A stretch of 64,000 nucleotides of DNA, from NCBI GenBank assembly GCA_030699385.1, contig JAUYMY010000073.1, forward strand, positions 39,851-103,850, given 5' to 3'. The position numbers were made by a program, and so were the translations under genes. Of this stretch, positions 49,663 through 59,569 are shown piece after piece; the first letter of the stretch is position 1, and every line of letters starts with the position of its first letter. Below the pieces are notes generated by a model, which was not told the origin of the DNA, made no database searches, and worked only from the letters and a program-made list of their open reading frames with translations. This DNA is from Methylobacter sp. (GTDB lineage Bacteria > Pseudomonadota > Gammaproteobacteria > Methylococcales > Methylomonadaceae).

Positions 49663-51225
49663 TTATTTTCTGAACATTTCTAACATACGGCGCGTGACTA
49701 AAAAGCCACCGACAATATTGATAGATGCAATGAGTATCGCCAAGCCGGCCAGTACGCTGATCACGAAACCCGGCGCGGAAATCTGCACCAGCGCACCGAT
49801 GACGATAATGCCGCTGATGGCATTGGTTACACTCATCAGCGGCGTATGCAGCGAGGCGGACACATTCCAGATCACCTGATAACCGATGAAACAGGCCAGT
49901 ACAAACACGGTAAAATGCGACATGAATGACGCCGGCGTCACCGAGCCGATACCAAACAGCAACAGACCGCCGACAATCAGCGGCAACAATTGCTTAACCG
50001 GTTCGGGAATGAAAGATTTTTTGGGCACCTGTGCCGCAGAAAAAGCGGGCGCTTCGGTCAACGGCGCGGGCGATGCAGACAATTTTGGCGGTGGTGGCGG
50101 CCAGGTGATTTTGCCTTCTTTAACCACCGTGGCGCCGCGTATCACTTCGTCATCCATATTGACGTTGATTTCGCCGTTTTTCTCAGGGCACAGTTCAGTC
50201 AACAAATGCCTTAGATTGGTCGCATAAAGCTGGCTCGATTGGTTCGCCAAACGGCTGGGCAAATTGGTGTAGCCGATAATGGTCACATCGTGCTTGACCA
50301 CCACCTGATCTTTTTCAGTCAAGGCGCAGTTGCCGCCCTGTTCTGCCGCCAAATCGACAATAATACTGCCCGGCTTCATCGATTCGACCATGCCTTTGGT
50401 AATCAACTTGGGCGCGGGTTTGCCGGGAATCAGCGCGGTAGTAATGATGATGTCCACTTCCATCGCCTGCCGAGCAAACAAGGCCATTTCGGCTTCGATA
50501 AATTCCTTGGACATGGTTTTGGCGTAGCCGCCGGTGCCCGAACCTTCTTCTTTAAAGTCCAGCATCAAAAACTCGGCATCCATGCTTTCGATTTGTTCTT
50601 TCACTTCAGGCCGGGTATCGAAAGCACGGACGATAGCGCCCATGCTTTTTGCCGCGCCAATCGCGGCAAGACCGGCCACACCGGCGCCAATAACTAAAAC
50701 TTTGGCCGGTGGAATCTTGCCGGCCGCAGTAATCTGTCCGGTAAAAAAACGACCAAAATGCTGCGCCGCTTCAACTACCGCGCGGTAACCGGCAATATTC
50801 GCCATCGAGCTTAGCGCATCCAGCTTTTGCGCCCGAGACATACGCGGCACGCTGTCCATCGCCAGCACTGTGGCATTTTTCGCCGCCAGTTTTTGCATCA
50901 GCTCTTCGTTTTGCGCAGGCCAGATAAAACTGATTAAACGGCCGCCGTCGGATAACAGCTCAATTTCATCCAAGCCCAGCTCGGGATGTTGTTCGGGTGC
51001 GCGGACTTTCATCACGATGTCGGCTTTTTTCCATAACGTCTTGGCGTTATTAACGATTTCAACGCCGACTTCCTTGTAAGCCTCATCGGAAATATTCGCG
51101 CCCAGTCCAGCGCCTTTTTCGACCAGGACGGAAAAACCCAGTTTTATAATTTGTTCGGCGGCCTCAGGCGTTGTGGCCACACGTTTTTCACCTGGGTGAA
51201 TTTCTTTAGGTATACCAATTTTCAT
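49663..51225 (-). CDS. pntA: NAD(P) transhydrogenase subunit alpha
   Basis: 520 residues, the fused form (alpha1 and alpha2 in one chain, as in E. coli). NAD-binding Rossmann motif [20 protein letters not shown] at about 178-197 and [16 protein letters not shown] at the N-terminus. Four C-terminal transmembrane helices follow a Pro/Ala linker (about 385-420). It is first of the pntAB operon; upstream is a CACGAAG repeat and the start of a divergent small gene. Confidence 0.96.
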   Translation of the reverse strand: MKIGIPKEIHPGEKRVATTPEAAEQIIKLGFSVLVEKGAGLGANISDEAYKEVGVEIVNNAKTLWKKADIVMKVRAPEQHPELGLDEIELLSDGGRLISFIWPAQNEELMQKLAAKNATVLAMDSVPRMSRAQKLDALSSMANIAGYRAVVEAAQHFGRFFTGQITAAGKIPPAKVLVIGAGVAGLAAIGAAKSMGAIVRAFDTRPEVKEQIESMDAEFLMLDFKEEGSGTGGYAKTMSKEFIEAEMALFARQAMEVDIIITTALIPGKPAPKLITKGMVESMKPGSIIVDLAAEQGGNCALTEKDQVVVKHDVTIIGYTNLPSRLANQSSQLYATNLRHLLTELCPEKNGEINVNMDDEVIRGATVVKEGKITWPPPPPKLSASPAPLTEAPAFSAAQVPKKSFIPEPVKQLLPLIVGGLLLFGIGSVTPASFMSHFTVFVLACFIGYQVIWNVSASLHTPLMSVTNAISGIIVIGALVQISAPGFVISVLAGLAILIASINIVGGFLVTRRMLEMFRK

Positions 51226-51381
51226 ACAGTCTCCAATGCGAGTAGTTTAGAGCATAGTGAGCAAAGACTTTAACCTGCGGTCAAAACCTCAGCGTTGAGA
51301 ATAGGAGATTAAGCCCTATTTTTCAATAAAAAACATAAAACGAGTGAGTGAATCAGTAGATTCTTATTACTTGCAGGCGCC

Positions 51382-51462
51382 TTATTCACCACGAAGTACA
51401 CAAAGCACATGATGTTTCATTCTTCGTGTACTTCGTGCGCTTCGTGGTGATAATCTTTTTAC
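51382..51462. repeat. Dispersed CACGAAG repeat, subtype A
   Basis: TTATTCACCACGAAGTACAC, then TTCGTGTACTTCGTGCGCTTCGTGGTGATAATCTTTTTACC. One of the best-preserved copies; arms are nearly perfect inverted complements around a short spacer. Lies in the divergent gap between pntA and the small membrane protein gene. Confidence 0.85.
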
Positions 51463-51485
51463 CTTTATTTAAACGGAGTACGAAA

Positions 51486-51764
51486 ATGACACTTTGGCTG
51501 CCTTGGATTTGGTTCGTTCTATTTGGCTTGATGTGGCTGTTGATTGCCGGTAGCAACCTGAAGAGCTTAATTGAGGCGCGCAGGCAAGGCGGAACAACCT
51601 CGCTCACGCTGTTTTTAGGCGGTTTTTTTGGCATTGCTGCGGTATTAGCTTGCCCACTCGAAGGCGCATGGATGTGGTTCTGGCTACCCATGCTACTTGA
51701 TCCGGGTAGTCTGCCGGCAATTTTTCATCTAGTGCGCGCCCACTGGAAAGGTAAGAAACCATGA
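51486..51764 (+). CDS. Small membrane protein of unknown function
   Basis: 92 residues from MTLWLPWIWFVLF; GGAG lies 8 bases upstream. The longer ORF to 51426 would read through a dispersed repeat. Three hydrophobic segments: about 4-22, 38-55 and 58-74, with the Trp-rich WMWFWLPMLLDPGSLP. No family recognised. The ribosome binding site and membrane topology support a real gene. Confidence 0.65.
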   Translation: MTLWLPWIWFVLFGLMWLLIAGSNLKSLIEARRQGGTTSLTLFLGGFFGIAAVLACPLEGAWMWFWLPMLLDPGSLPAIFHLVRAHWKGKKP

Positions 51765-51868
51765 CACTCACCATTTATGACCCTCCCGCCCACATCAAAT
51801 GACTTCCTTATACAAATACTTGCCTGTAAAATCTGCGCTTTTTTTCTTGAGAAAGGAGCAACAGCCAA

Positions 51869-52585
51869 ATGGGTAGAGCCTATCAAAACCGTAAAGATTC
51901 GATGGCCAAAACGTCTGATGCCAAGGCCAAGGTCTATAGCAAATATGGCCGTGAGATTTATGTGTGCGCTAAAGCGGGAGGGGTTGATCCGGATGGAAAC
52001 TTGGCATTACGCGGCTTGATCGACCGCGCCAAAAAAGACCAAGTACCTACCCACGTTATTGAAAAAGCCATCGACAAAGCCAAAGGCGGCGGCGGCGAAG
52101 ATTTCTCGCCTGCACGCTATGAAGGCTTTGGTCCCGGCGGCAGCATGGTGATTGTAGACTGCCTGACCGACAACCCTAACCGCACCTTTGGCGATGTGCG
52201 CCAATGTTTTACCAAAACAAAATGTAAAATCGGCACCCAAGGCACAGTCAGCCACATGTTCGACCATGCCGCTATTTTGGCCTTTAAAAATGATGACGAG
52301 GATGCGGTGCTTGAAGCTTTATTGACGGCCGATGTGGATGTGAGCGATATTGAAAGCGATGAGGGGAAAATCACCGTATTTACGCCCCACGCCGACTATT
52401 TTAAGGCCAAACAAGCCTTAACGGATGCCTTAGGTCAGCTTGATTTTGATGTCGACGAGATTCAATTTCTGCCCAAAAGTGTCACGCCGATAAATGGCGA
52501 TGATGTGGCCTTATTTGAGCGATTTTTAGATTTGCTGAATGATTTGGACGATGTGCAAGCTGTTTATCATGATGCCGAGTTTTGA
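51869..52585 (+). CDS. YebC/PmpR family protein, YeeN-like
   Basis: 238 residues. N-terminal [15 protein letters not shown] and [16 protein letters not shown] resemble the YeeN branch more than Yeb[35 protein letters not shown] is the family signature. Members have been described as transcriptional regulators and recently as factors relieving ribosome stalling at proline-rich sequences. A GAAAGGAG ribosome binding site precedes the ATG by about 10 bases. Confidence 0.92.
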   Translation: MGRAYQNRKDSMAKTSDAKAKVYSKYGREIYVCAKAGGVDPDGNLALRGLIDRAKKDQVPTHVIEKAIDKAKGGGGEDFSPARYEGFGPGGSMVIVDCLTDNPNRTFGDVRQCFTKTKCKIGTQGTVSHMFDHAAILAFKNDDEDAVLEALLTADVDVSDIESDEGKITVFTPHADYFKAKQALTDALGQLDFDVDEIQFLPKSVTPINGDDVALFERFLDLLNDLDDVQAVYHDAEF

Positions 52586-52632
52586 TTTTGTAGCGGCTTA
52601 CCAATCATTAGGCAATTTTCTGAAAAAATAGC

Positions 52633-52712
52633 CCTAAATAATTGTCCACGAAAGCCACGAAAAAACACGAAATTTTCGTGGCTTTCGTGATTTTCGTGGA
52701 CTCTGTTTTTCT
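52633..52712. repeat. Dispersed repeat, subtype B
   Basis: TAAATAATTGTCCACGAAAG, CCACGAAAAAACACGAAA, then TTTCGTGGCTTTCGTGATTTTCGTGGACTCTGTTTTTC. A nearly perfect inverted pair between the YeeN-like gene and the convergent cytochrome-like gene; it could terminate both. Confidence 0.85.
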
Positions 52713-52744
52713 AAAACGCCTGCTATGGTTAGCGGTAAACGTTG

Positions 52745-53653
52745 TTATTTTTTACTCAACCACTGTTTAACAACAGGCCAGCCGCGTGTCAGCCATTGTT
52801 CCTTGGCAAAAATAGCGGCCTTTTGACCTTGTTTTGCCAACACTTTCAGATAAAACCAAACTTTGTCAGCAACCGATGCTTCGGGGCTATCGCGCCATTG
52901 CAAATAACGTGAACCGAAACCGTTAATAAAGACCGGTTTAAACAGCCACATTTCCAGAATCGAGGTGACCCACATAAACATGAAGGAAACGCCCATACCC
53001 ATGCCGGCAAAGATAACCAGCCAGGCAAACATCGGGTGAATTTTAGTCAGCCACCAGGACATGATGTCGGCCACCAAAAAGGCGTAAGGCATACCGATAG
53101 CAATACATTTGTACTGTGTCGTCGTGGTTTCGGCAAAACTAAAAATAAGCCCGACGAACATAAAAATGAAACTGATGCCGAATAAATGAATATGCGAAAT
53201 ACGGGTCAGCGAGGCAAATGTTGCACCGGTGTCCTGTTCAGCCAAGGCTTTTAACCCGGCAAAATCAGTAAAATCAGGCACCCCGGTCGCTTCTTTGTTA
53301 TGGCACATCACACAACGGCTCTCAATGATTTTGTCGACGCCGTCTTCTTTATAAGCCTCGCTATCGGCGCCATCTCTGACCCATTCCATGATCTTAAAGC
53401 GTTCCAGTTCCGGCGCATTATCTTTCATCGAGCCGTTAAGTTTCTGCTCCAAAACGGTGCCCGAACGGTTGCCGTAATAGCTGTACACAATATCGTCAAC
53501 AGACAAGCCGAATTTTCCATCCGCCATGCCATGAGTAAACAAAATCTGGATTAAGGCGAACAGATAGCCGATGCCGACCGTACACAAATAGCCGGTAAAC
53601 AATACCTTGATCGGGGTATCGTGGTCTTTTAGGGGGGTATATTTTGTTGTCAT
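52745..53653 (-). CDS. Membrane protein with one heme c motif
   Basis: 302 residues. Transmembrane helices at about 17-38, 154-174, 182-203 and 207-231. Between the first two is a loop with CVMCH (114-118), a covalent heme c site. Histidines 154 and 156 at the start of the second helix (SHIHLFG) and H206 could be extra ligands. The loop would be periplasmic if the short N-terminus is cytoplasmic. No named family recognised. It may be a membrane electron carrier that depends on the Ccm system. Confidence 0.7.
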   Translation of the reverse strand: MTTKYTPLKDHDTPIKVLFTGYLCTVGIGYLFALIQILFTHGMADGKFGLSVDDIVYSYYGNRSGTVLEQKLNGSMKDNAPELERFKIMEWVRDGADSEAYKEDGVDKIIESRCVMCHNKEATGVPDFTDFAGLKALAEQDTGATFASLTRISHIHLFGISFIFMFVGLIFSFAETTTTQYKCIAIGMPYAFLVADIMSWWLTKIHPMFAWLVIFAGMGMGVSFMFMWVTSILEMWLFKPVFINGFGSRYLQWRDSPEASVADKVWFYLKVLAKQGQKAAIFAKEQWLTRGWPVVKQWLSKK

Positions 53654-54079
53654 AATGTCAATTGAAAATTAAAAGGCTGCTAAGTGTGCAGCTCCAAAAG
53701 GTCGCCAATGTGGTCGGTTTTCTAAAACAAGCCCCCACTATAAGATACTGGCGTCGCAGGCATAATTATATCAGAGCCTGCCGTGGTACTCGCCCATTAC
53801 AAACGACAGTACAGGGTTAACAGCACATTTTATGCCAGACGACTTAGCCACTTTGAACAGCGGCGCGGTCACCGGCCATAACAACCAATGTGGTGCAACA
53901 CCTTAAAAATCGCACCACATTAGGGCAACAAACACAGGTCTTTCATAGACAACAGCCGCTATAAGCAGACCAATCAATTAACATCCCAAACTCATCGACA
54001 TTGGCACATAGCTTGCTCTATGATTTACTTAAAGCACAGCAAGAACTCAGTGCGCCCTGTTAAAAATAATCCTATCAAC
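53654..54079. other. Divergent intergenic region
   Basis: About 425 bases between the heme c membrane protein gene and the EAL gene. A short dyad AGGCTGCTAAGTGTGCAGC occurs at about 53672-53690. No gene, tRNA or clear promoter was identified; the first 20 codons of the longest EAL frame fall here. Confidence 0.4.
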
Positions 54080-55252
54080 ATGAACTCAGAAAAAAAACTA
54101 TTCCCCTATTTTCAGCCCATTGTCGGCGCCGCCAGCGGCACTATCATTGGTTATGAAGCATTAGCCCGGCAACACGATGCCAATGGCCGGATTATTTCGG
54201 CCGGCGAATTATTCAGTTCGAGGGACATTGACCCCGAACAACTGATTGAATGGGATAGGATGGTCAGGCGGCAAGCGCTAGAACAGTTCAGCCAATCCAA
54301 CTACAACGGCTATTTGACCATTAACATATCGGCCACCTGGATCGACCGGGTTGCCGACTTTACCTCATTGCCGACCTTGCAGATGCTGGAGGAATTCAAT
54401 ATTGACCGCAGCCGCCTGATTATTGAAATAACCGAATCGAAAGGCGATCTAGACAAGCTGGTTGAGATTGTCAAACTGTATCGCCAACACGGTTTAAAAA
54501 TAGCGATTGACGATTTCGGCGCCGGTTTTTCTCAACTGGAACGGGTCATGGCGATACAACCGGACATCATCAAACTGGACATGCAATTGTTCCAGAACGC
54601 AACCCGTGGCGGCATTGCCAGCGACATCGTGCATCTGTTATCGCGGCTGGCCAAACGCACCGGCTGCCGCATTGTTTGCGAGGGCGTGGAAACCGATGAC
54701 GACTTCCATTTCGGCTTGAGCTGCGGCGCCCAATATATGCAAGGCTATCTGTTTTCGCCCGCCACTGCGGAATTTAAACAACCGCTGCATTATCAACAGC
54801 AAATCAGCATTTTAAGAAAAAACTTCCTGAAAAAAACCTTAGCCAAAGAGCGGCACAAAATACAGTTTATCGGCAACATCAAGGGCTTAATTGAACTGCT
54901 GAAAAAAGCATTGGAAACCGATTTCGACCTGAATAAACTGTCGACGCACCCGTTTGAACAAAGCGGCGTACTCCGCTTTTATTTATGCAATAACGACGGC
55001 GAGCAAATTTCCTCTAATTTTAATTTTGCCGACAGTAAATGGTTTGAAGACAACACACAACTCGGTTTTAACTGGGCTTGGCGGCCTTATTTTTACCAAT
55101 TGCTGGCGCTGGAATCGGCAAAAGACAGCTATCGCATTGTCACCTCGGAACGTTACCGGGATTTTAATACCGATATTCTGTGCAAAACCCTGTCCCTTAG
55201 ACTGGACGATGAGCGTATTTTATTGATTGATATTGCCGCCGAATGGGAATAA
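54080..55252 (+). CDS. EAL-domain c-di-GMP phosphodiesterase, YkuI-like
   Basis: About 390 residues from MNSEKKLFPYF (an ATG at 54020 is also possible; neither has a good ribosome binding site). The EAL domain covers about 8-245 with the catalytic set intact: YEALAR, the Asn in NISAT, EITES, DDFGAGFS, IKLDM and EGVE. The C-terminal about 130 residues look like the PAS-like EAL-associated domain of YkuI. No membrane segment. The active-site residues suggest true hydrolysis of c-di-GMP. Confidence 0.88.
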   Translation: MNSEKKLFPYFQPIVGAASGTIIGYEALARQHDANGRIISAGELFSSRDIDPEQLIEWDRMVRRQALEQFSQSNYNGYLTINISATWIDRVADFTSLPTLQMLEEFNIDRSRLIIEITESKGDLDKLVEIVKLYRQHGLKIAIDDFGAGFSQLERVMAIQPDIIKLDMQLFQNATRGGIASDIVHLLSRLAKRTGCRIVCEGVETDDDFHFGLSCGAQYMQGYLFSPATAEFKQPLHYQQQISILRKNFLKKTLAKERHKIQFIGNIKGLIELLKKALETDFDLNKLSTHPFEQSGVLRFYLCNNDGEQISSNFNFADSKWFEDNTQLGFNWAWRPYFYQLLALESAKDSYRIVTSERYRDFNTDILCKTLSLRLDDERILLIDIAAEWE

Positions 55253-55300
55253 ATAGCGCGACAATGAGAGAAAAACGTAAAAACCTGTTTAGGAAAAATT

Positions 55301-55693
55301 ATGGATATCACCATCACCACCCCTGCCCTGTTGTTCCCCGCCATTTCAGTTTTATTTCTGGCGTATTCCAACCGTTTTCTGGCGATTGCCAGCCGGATCA
55401 GAGAACAGCACAACCTGTTTAACAAAACCCAAAGCCCGGTTGCCAAAAAGCAGATTCACAGCTTAAGACTACGTATCCGCTTTATTATAGCCATGCAATT
55501 ACTGGCGGTTATCGGCATAATCTGTTGCATCGTCGCCATGGGATTGATTTTTGACGGACTGCAATATTACGGTAACCTCACCTTTGGCCTAAGCATGGCT
55601 TTTATCGTGCTGTCGTTGCTGGCTTCGATAGGCGAGCTGCTGCTGTCAACCAGAGCGCTTAATATCGAATTGGAAGATATGGAAGCGCATTAG
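55301..55693 (+). CDS. DUF2721 family membrane protein
   Basis: 130 residues. Three hydrophobic segments: about 5-25, 58-85 and 92-112; the motif SVLFLAYSNRFLAIASRIRE is typical of DUF2721. GGAAAA lies just before the ATG. Function unknown. It follows the EAL gene by 48 bp on the same strand. Confidence 0.8.
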   Translation: MDITITTPALLFPAISVLFLAYSNRFLAIASRIREQHNLFNKTQSPVAKKQIHSLRLRIRFIIAMQLLAVIGIICCIVAMGLIFDGLQYYGNLTFGLSMAFIVLSLLASIGELLLSTRALNIELEDMEAH

Positions 55694-55757
55694 CGATTGC
55701 CTGTAATTTATCATTACCTACGGGTGACATGAAAAACTAGAATTGACTAAAAGTATT

Positions 55758-55866
55758 TTATTCACCATGAAAAGCACGGAGAACACGAAGATCAAAAGTA
55801 GGCGCTTTATTTAGGCGACACGAACAATGAAACTTCGTGTTCTTCGTGGTAATAATCTTTTTACCT
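55758..55866. repeat. Dispersed CACGAAG repeat, subtype A
   Basis: TTATTCACCATGAAAAGCAC on the left; AACTTCGTGTTCTTCGTGGTAATAATCTTTTTACC on the right, with about 30 bases of spacer. Between the DUF2721 gene and the convergent defence-island genes; the rest of the 311-bp gap shows nothing coding. Confidence 0.8.
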
Positions 55867-56004
55867 CTTACATTCAACTCATAATTTTGTCACTGAACAG
55901 TCCAGACATTTTAATACAATGGCTATTTTTTCACACTGATTGAGCGCCGTATATGAAACCTTGTTAAATTGTGAATCCTTACCAATACAAATCACAAAGA
56001 TAAG

Positions 56005-57317
56005 TTAAGACAAAAATACTTGGATAAGTGCATCTAATTCCTGTTGATGATTCCCAGGTGTTAAGGGGATTGCCCCAACACCTTTGTAGCTGGCATCAGC
56101 TTCACCGAAATAAAAGTATTTTTCAAGTTTATCGGCTTTCTGACCAGGATATAACGCGTAAGCAGCCCACACGTCATTAATAGCGTCCCGGTAAGCGTGC
56201 ATTTTTATGATGTCGTCACTTCTTGCATCGTCCATATTCTTATCAACTTTATATTTGGCATCCAAAATCAGTTTACGGCTACCTTGGCAGATCATAATAT
56301 CGGGTCTTAATTTAAACGACGAATAGCTACTTAGGCCATCAGATGCCAATTGCTTTGGATCGGAACCGCGACATTCTTTGTCATAATAGAGACTGATATT
56401 ATCGCCATAATCCAGCCGCAAACCCACTTTTAATTCAGTTTCTTCCTGGTGATTGAACCAAGTTACTGTTTTTGGCAGATGCCCCGATAATACCCGCTCA
56501 AGGGCACGTTTAACTTGAAAAAAGCACCAATACTCGTAGAGCTTCGGTACATCTTTAAGCTCAATTAGTTCATCAAAACGCAGCTCTGTGTAGCGTGTAG
56601 CAAGCTGTAACAATGAATATAATTTGAATAAGTGACTGTAACCATCGCGCTTTTGCAAAACCATGGAATGACTTGGTATGTGCTGAAGATCGCCAACCTC
56701 TTGCCAGAGTGGATTTTGGCTGAAATGTTCCAATTCTTGCGCCAGTAATTTCAAGTCGTCCTGAAGCTCCGGATTGAGAAAACTCTTTTTATCGTTAAAT
56801 TGACGAAGACGGCTCAGCAAGTCGCCAATGAAGAATTTAATGAATCGATTTTCCGGTGTATCGTGATCCACTCTGCGATGACATTCGACTAATTTAACCG
56901 GAAACAAATGACGACCGGACAATGCCGCAGTGCGTCTGGCAATAACGGTATTTTCCAACGAGTGACCAAGATGCAGTTCAGCCAGTGCGGATGAATTGCT
57001 GAATAGACTGACAATGCTCGCCATGTCTATCTGCCGCGCCAATTCGGCGGGTGTTGTTTGCCGAATAGCCTGTAAACGGTGATGTGGATTGCGGCAAATC
57101 AATTCGGCAATCTGTTGTAAGTTTGGCGATGAGTTAAGCAAAAAGTGCTTGATAAACAGAATTTGTAAATATAAAGGATCATTGCCGCTTTTTTCCTTAC
57201 AACCGCTACTACCAACAGTTTGCTGAAAACTGAATATCAGATTGGCATACTCATTACACAGCTCATGCAGCATGGCATTGAACTGTTCTTCAGTTATTTT
57301 AGTATTAATAACCCTTA
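56005..57317 (-). pseudogene. DUF2357/PD-(D/E)XK McrC-like nuclease, C-terminal part after frameshift
   Basis: 422 residues from the first ATG (57273), but the frame is open a further 15 codons to the frameshift. DUF2357 region at about 1-240, then KLYEYWCFFQVKRALE (244-259) and the nuclease motif LRPDIMICQGSRKLILDAKYK, with D325 and D338-A-K340 as the PD-(D/E)XK residues. Such proteins pair with McrB-like motors as restriction subunits. The codons before 57273 read IRVINTKITEEQFNA, a natural DUF2357 start, and no ribosome binding site precedes 57273. So this part probably belonged to one protein with the ORF at 57315-57563. Confidence 0.78.
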
Positions 57318-57563
57318 TCTGAAATCCGGCAAGCGCTCAAAAAACTTATTTAATTTATCCTTTTCTTGTAAATAATCTTTCTGATGTTCTAATTCAGGAG
57401 GAATCTTCTTTTTGTCATAAAACTTTAAATACCCTGTTTCCAGTTCATTTATTTCTATAAGATCAGCAGATTGTTCGATATTACCTAGATCGTCCTTTTC
57501 TGGAAACGCCGGCATATCTGCTGAGACTAATACCGCTTCATAACTAGGGCTATAGTAAATCAT
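57315..57563 (-). pseudogene. N-terminal part of the McrC-like protein, before frameshift
   Basis: 82 residues starting 2 bp after the McrB-like stop (TAACAATG), so translationally coupled to it. The stop at 57315 follows LPDFR; one extra base there would continue as RIRVINTK in the downstream frame. The likely lesion is a one-base deletion near 57318. A T6 run at about 57330-57335 is an alternative slippage site. The intact protein would have about 520 residues. The ORF could also be a genuine separate small subunit, which I consider less likely. Confidence 0.65.
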
Positions 57564-57565
57564 TG

Positions 57566-58702
57566 TTATTGGATAAAACTGGTGTAGCCGTCCCGCTCGA
57601 GCTGTTTCAACATAGCATTGAGTTTGGCGGAACTACGGGTATAGTTTTTTTCGTCACACAGTGTTTCTAATACCGCCAAAGTATCATGTAACTTACCTTT
57701 AGTGCCATGAAACTTCGGCAGAATTTTTTGTAGAATCTGTATATCTATAGCTTCATTTCTATGATTTTCGCCAACTAAGTTATCTGATAAATTAATAAAA
57801 CGGGCAAATTCATTAGCTACACGATAACCAAAATGAAGATTATGTTCTTTGAGTTGCTGATGGATCTCATTAATTTCACCTTTCGCTTTACATTTTGTAA
57901 AATCTTCCGAATGACAAAATACGCGGCGATGTTCTTTATTGAAAATTTCGTTTATTTTTTCTATGTCAGCTTCTATCAAACGAAACTGACTGCCAACCGA
58001 TTGACTTGCAGGTAACAAATTCACTTCATTAAATTCAATAACATTGGCCCTGTCCAATACTTTAGGACTGAACATGTAGGTTGATTCATCAATATTAACA
58101 GTGCCGGTAAAATACACATTATCTGGAATGTGAATTTCACGAGGAATGACTGTCCCATCTGCATCTGTGACACTGTCTTTCTCACCTTTATCTTCCTTTT
58201 TGCCATCGTGTAAATGAAGTTTCTCCCCCTTTTTATTACCAAGGGTACGGCTTTCCATGATACTGAGAAAATCTGCAAAGTAATACTCTACTTTCGCTAA
58301 ATTCATCTCGTCCAAGATAATAAAGTAAGGCTTGTCCTGATTTTCTTCTTTGGCCGCTTCGATCAAAAGGCGCAAGATTGGCGTGGATGAATAAGCCTGT
58401 TCAAGAATATTGTAATAACCCAAAAGCCCCCGGTTATCCAACCAGTCCGGACGTACCGGCACAAAAGCTATGCGTTGTTCGCGCTCTTCTTTTGTGCAAT
58501 TTTGACACATATAATCGGCAAACAGCTGGGCTATCTTGGTTTTACCTGTGCCGGAAATGCCGGATAACATCACAAATGGATTTGTGGCTAATGAGAGTAC
58601 ATAGCGGGTAATAATTTCTTCAGAAAAATTAAATCCTTTGGATGCAAAAAAACCAAACAAATTACTCTCTGGGTACATATAAACTCCATTAATATAAGGC
58701 AT
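57566..58702 (-). CDS. McrB-like AAA+ motor (AAA_5), lacking an N-terminal specificity domain
   Basis: 378 residues. Walker A GISGTGKTK (48-56), Walker B FIILDEMNLAKVEYYFADFL (127-146), the McrB-type sensor TGTVNIDESTYMFSPKVLDRA (199-219). A Lys/Glu/Asp-rich insertion lies at about 156-180. McrB of E. coli has a DNA-binding domain before the motor; here the motor begins almost at once, so target recognition must come from another subunit, perhaps the 195-aa protein just upstream. Stop and start neighbours are 2-3 bp apart, indicating one operon. Confidence 0.88.
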   Translation of the reverse strand: MPYINGVYMYPESNLFGFFASKGFNFSEEIITRYVLSLATNPFVMLSGISGTGKTKIAQLFADYMCQNCTKEEREQRIAFVPVRPDWLDNRGLLGYYNILEQAYSSTPILRLLIEAAKEENQDKPYFIILDEMNLAKVEYYFADFLSIMESRTLGNKKGEKLHLHDGKKEDKGEKDSVTDADGTVIPREIHIPDNVYFTGTVNIDESTYMFSPKVLDRANVIEFNEVNLLPASQSVGSQFRLIEADIEKINEIFNKEHRRVFCHSEDFTKCKAKGEINEIHQQLKEHNLHFGYRVANEFARFINLSDNLVGENHRNEAIDIQILQKILPKFHGTKGKLHDTLAVLETLCDEKNYTRSSAKLNAMLKQLERDGYTSFIQ

Positions 58703-58705
58703 TAA

Positions 58706-59293
58706 TTACTCGGCATAGTCAAAAGGATCAATAGTTGAGTCCAATAGCTGCCCTGTCGAATGCTCGTAACAAGAGCGAACAGCTTGTTTAACCTCTTCCG
58801 GTACACGTATATTATTCTTTCCAGGGTAAACCTTTCTAATGCATTCCTGTAATGCTGGTATATTGATAGTTGAAGCATTATCTTTTTTTGAAGTTACATT
58901 TTGATCGACAAAATTTATTTCAAGTGTCTCAAGATAATTAATTCCATATTTTTTTAATTGTTCAACAACATGTTGTTTTCTGTTTTTCTGCGGCTCTATT
59001 ATTTTATCTTTTTTAAATTGATTAAGTTGTTTAGCAAATGCATGATTTGTCCAATTTTTATGTTCCACTTCATCTATTAAGGCAGATACTATTATTTTCA
59101 GTTTTTCTTGATCAATTTTCCCTCTGATGTGCCCGGCATCCTTGTAATATGATGTATCATGTAAATCAAATAGTGCAACGGCTAATGAACCCCTGTCCGC
59201 TCTATTCAAACATCCATTTTCTAATGCGAACTCTAATGCTTTTGGCCCTTCATTCTCAAATTGTCTTTTACCGTCTTCAAATTTAAATGTCAT
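58706..59293 (-). CDS. Unknown protein of the McrBC-like operon (195 aa)
   Basis: 195 residues, soluble, predicted mainly helical with a Lys-rich middle (about 95-125, KDKIIEPQKNRKQHVVEQLKK). No recognised motif. It is 3 bp upstream of the McrB-like gene, so it is very probably expressed with it. By position and charge it could supply nucleic-acid binding to the motor; this is only inference. AT-rich like the rest of the island. Confidence 0.7.
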   Translation of the reverse strand: MTFKFEDGKRQFENEGPKALEFALENGCLNRADRGSLAVALFDLHDTSYYKDAGHIRGKIDQEKLKIIVSALIDEVEHKNWTNHAFAKQLNQFKKDKIIEPQKNRKQHVVEQLKKYGINYLETLEINFVDQNVTSKKDNASTINIPALQECIRKVYPGKNNIRVPEEVKQAVRSCYEHSTGQLLDSTIDPFDYAE

Positions 59294-59348
59294 TTATTTG
59301 TCCCCATTGTCATAATTTGTAATAATACACAAGAGCTGGATTAAGCTA

Positions 59349-59492
59349 TTATTCTTTATATTTTATATTCAAGCGAGTAGTCTGGATGAAACGTGGAATC
59401 CAAGGCTTCTTGCTTCCGATTCCGTATTTCGCTACTAAAGTTTCACGGAATTTATATGCGCTATTACCGAGCGTTGATAAGTTATTAGCCAT
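59349..59492 (-). CDS. Possible small protein (47 aa)
   Basis: An ATG-to-TAA frame of 47 codons in the 276-bp gap between the 127-aa and 195-aa genes: starts MANNLSTLGNSAYKFRETL and contains AKYGIGSKKPWIPRF. It is basic and of plausible composition, but no good ribosome binding site was seen. It may be a real small gene or a remnant of a larger one. Confidence 0.35.
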   Translation of the reverse strand: MANNLSTLGNSAYKFRETLVAKYGIGSKKPWIPRFIQTTRLNIKYKE

Positions 59493-59569
59493 CAATTAAC
59501 GGATGTAAATAAGCAATAATTTGTTTTTTCACTTTTATATATTTTTCAGAAAAATATTCAATCAATTTA

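Noticed and set aside
51386..51691. 101-aa minus-strand ORF with TTKRTKYTKNE tail
   Set aside because: Antisense to the small membrane protein gene; its tail is translation of a CACGAAG repeat.
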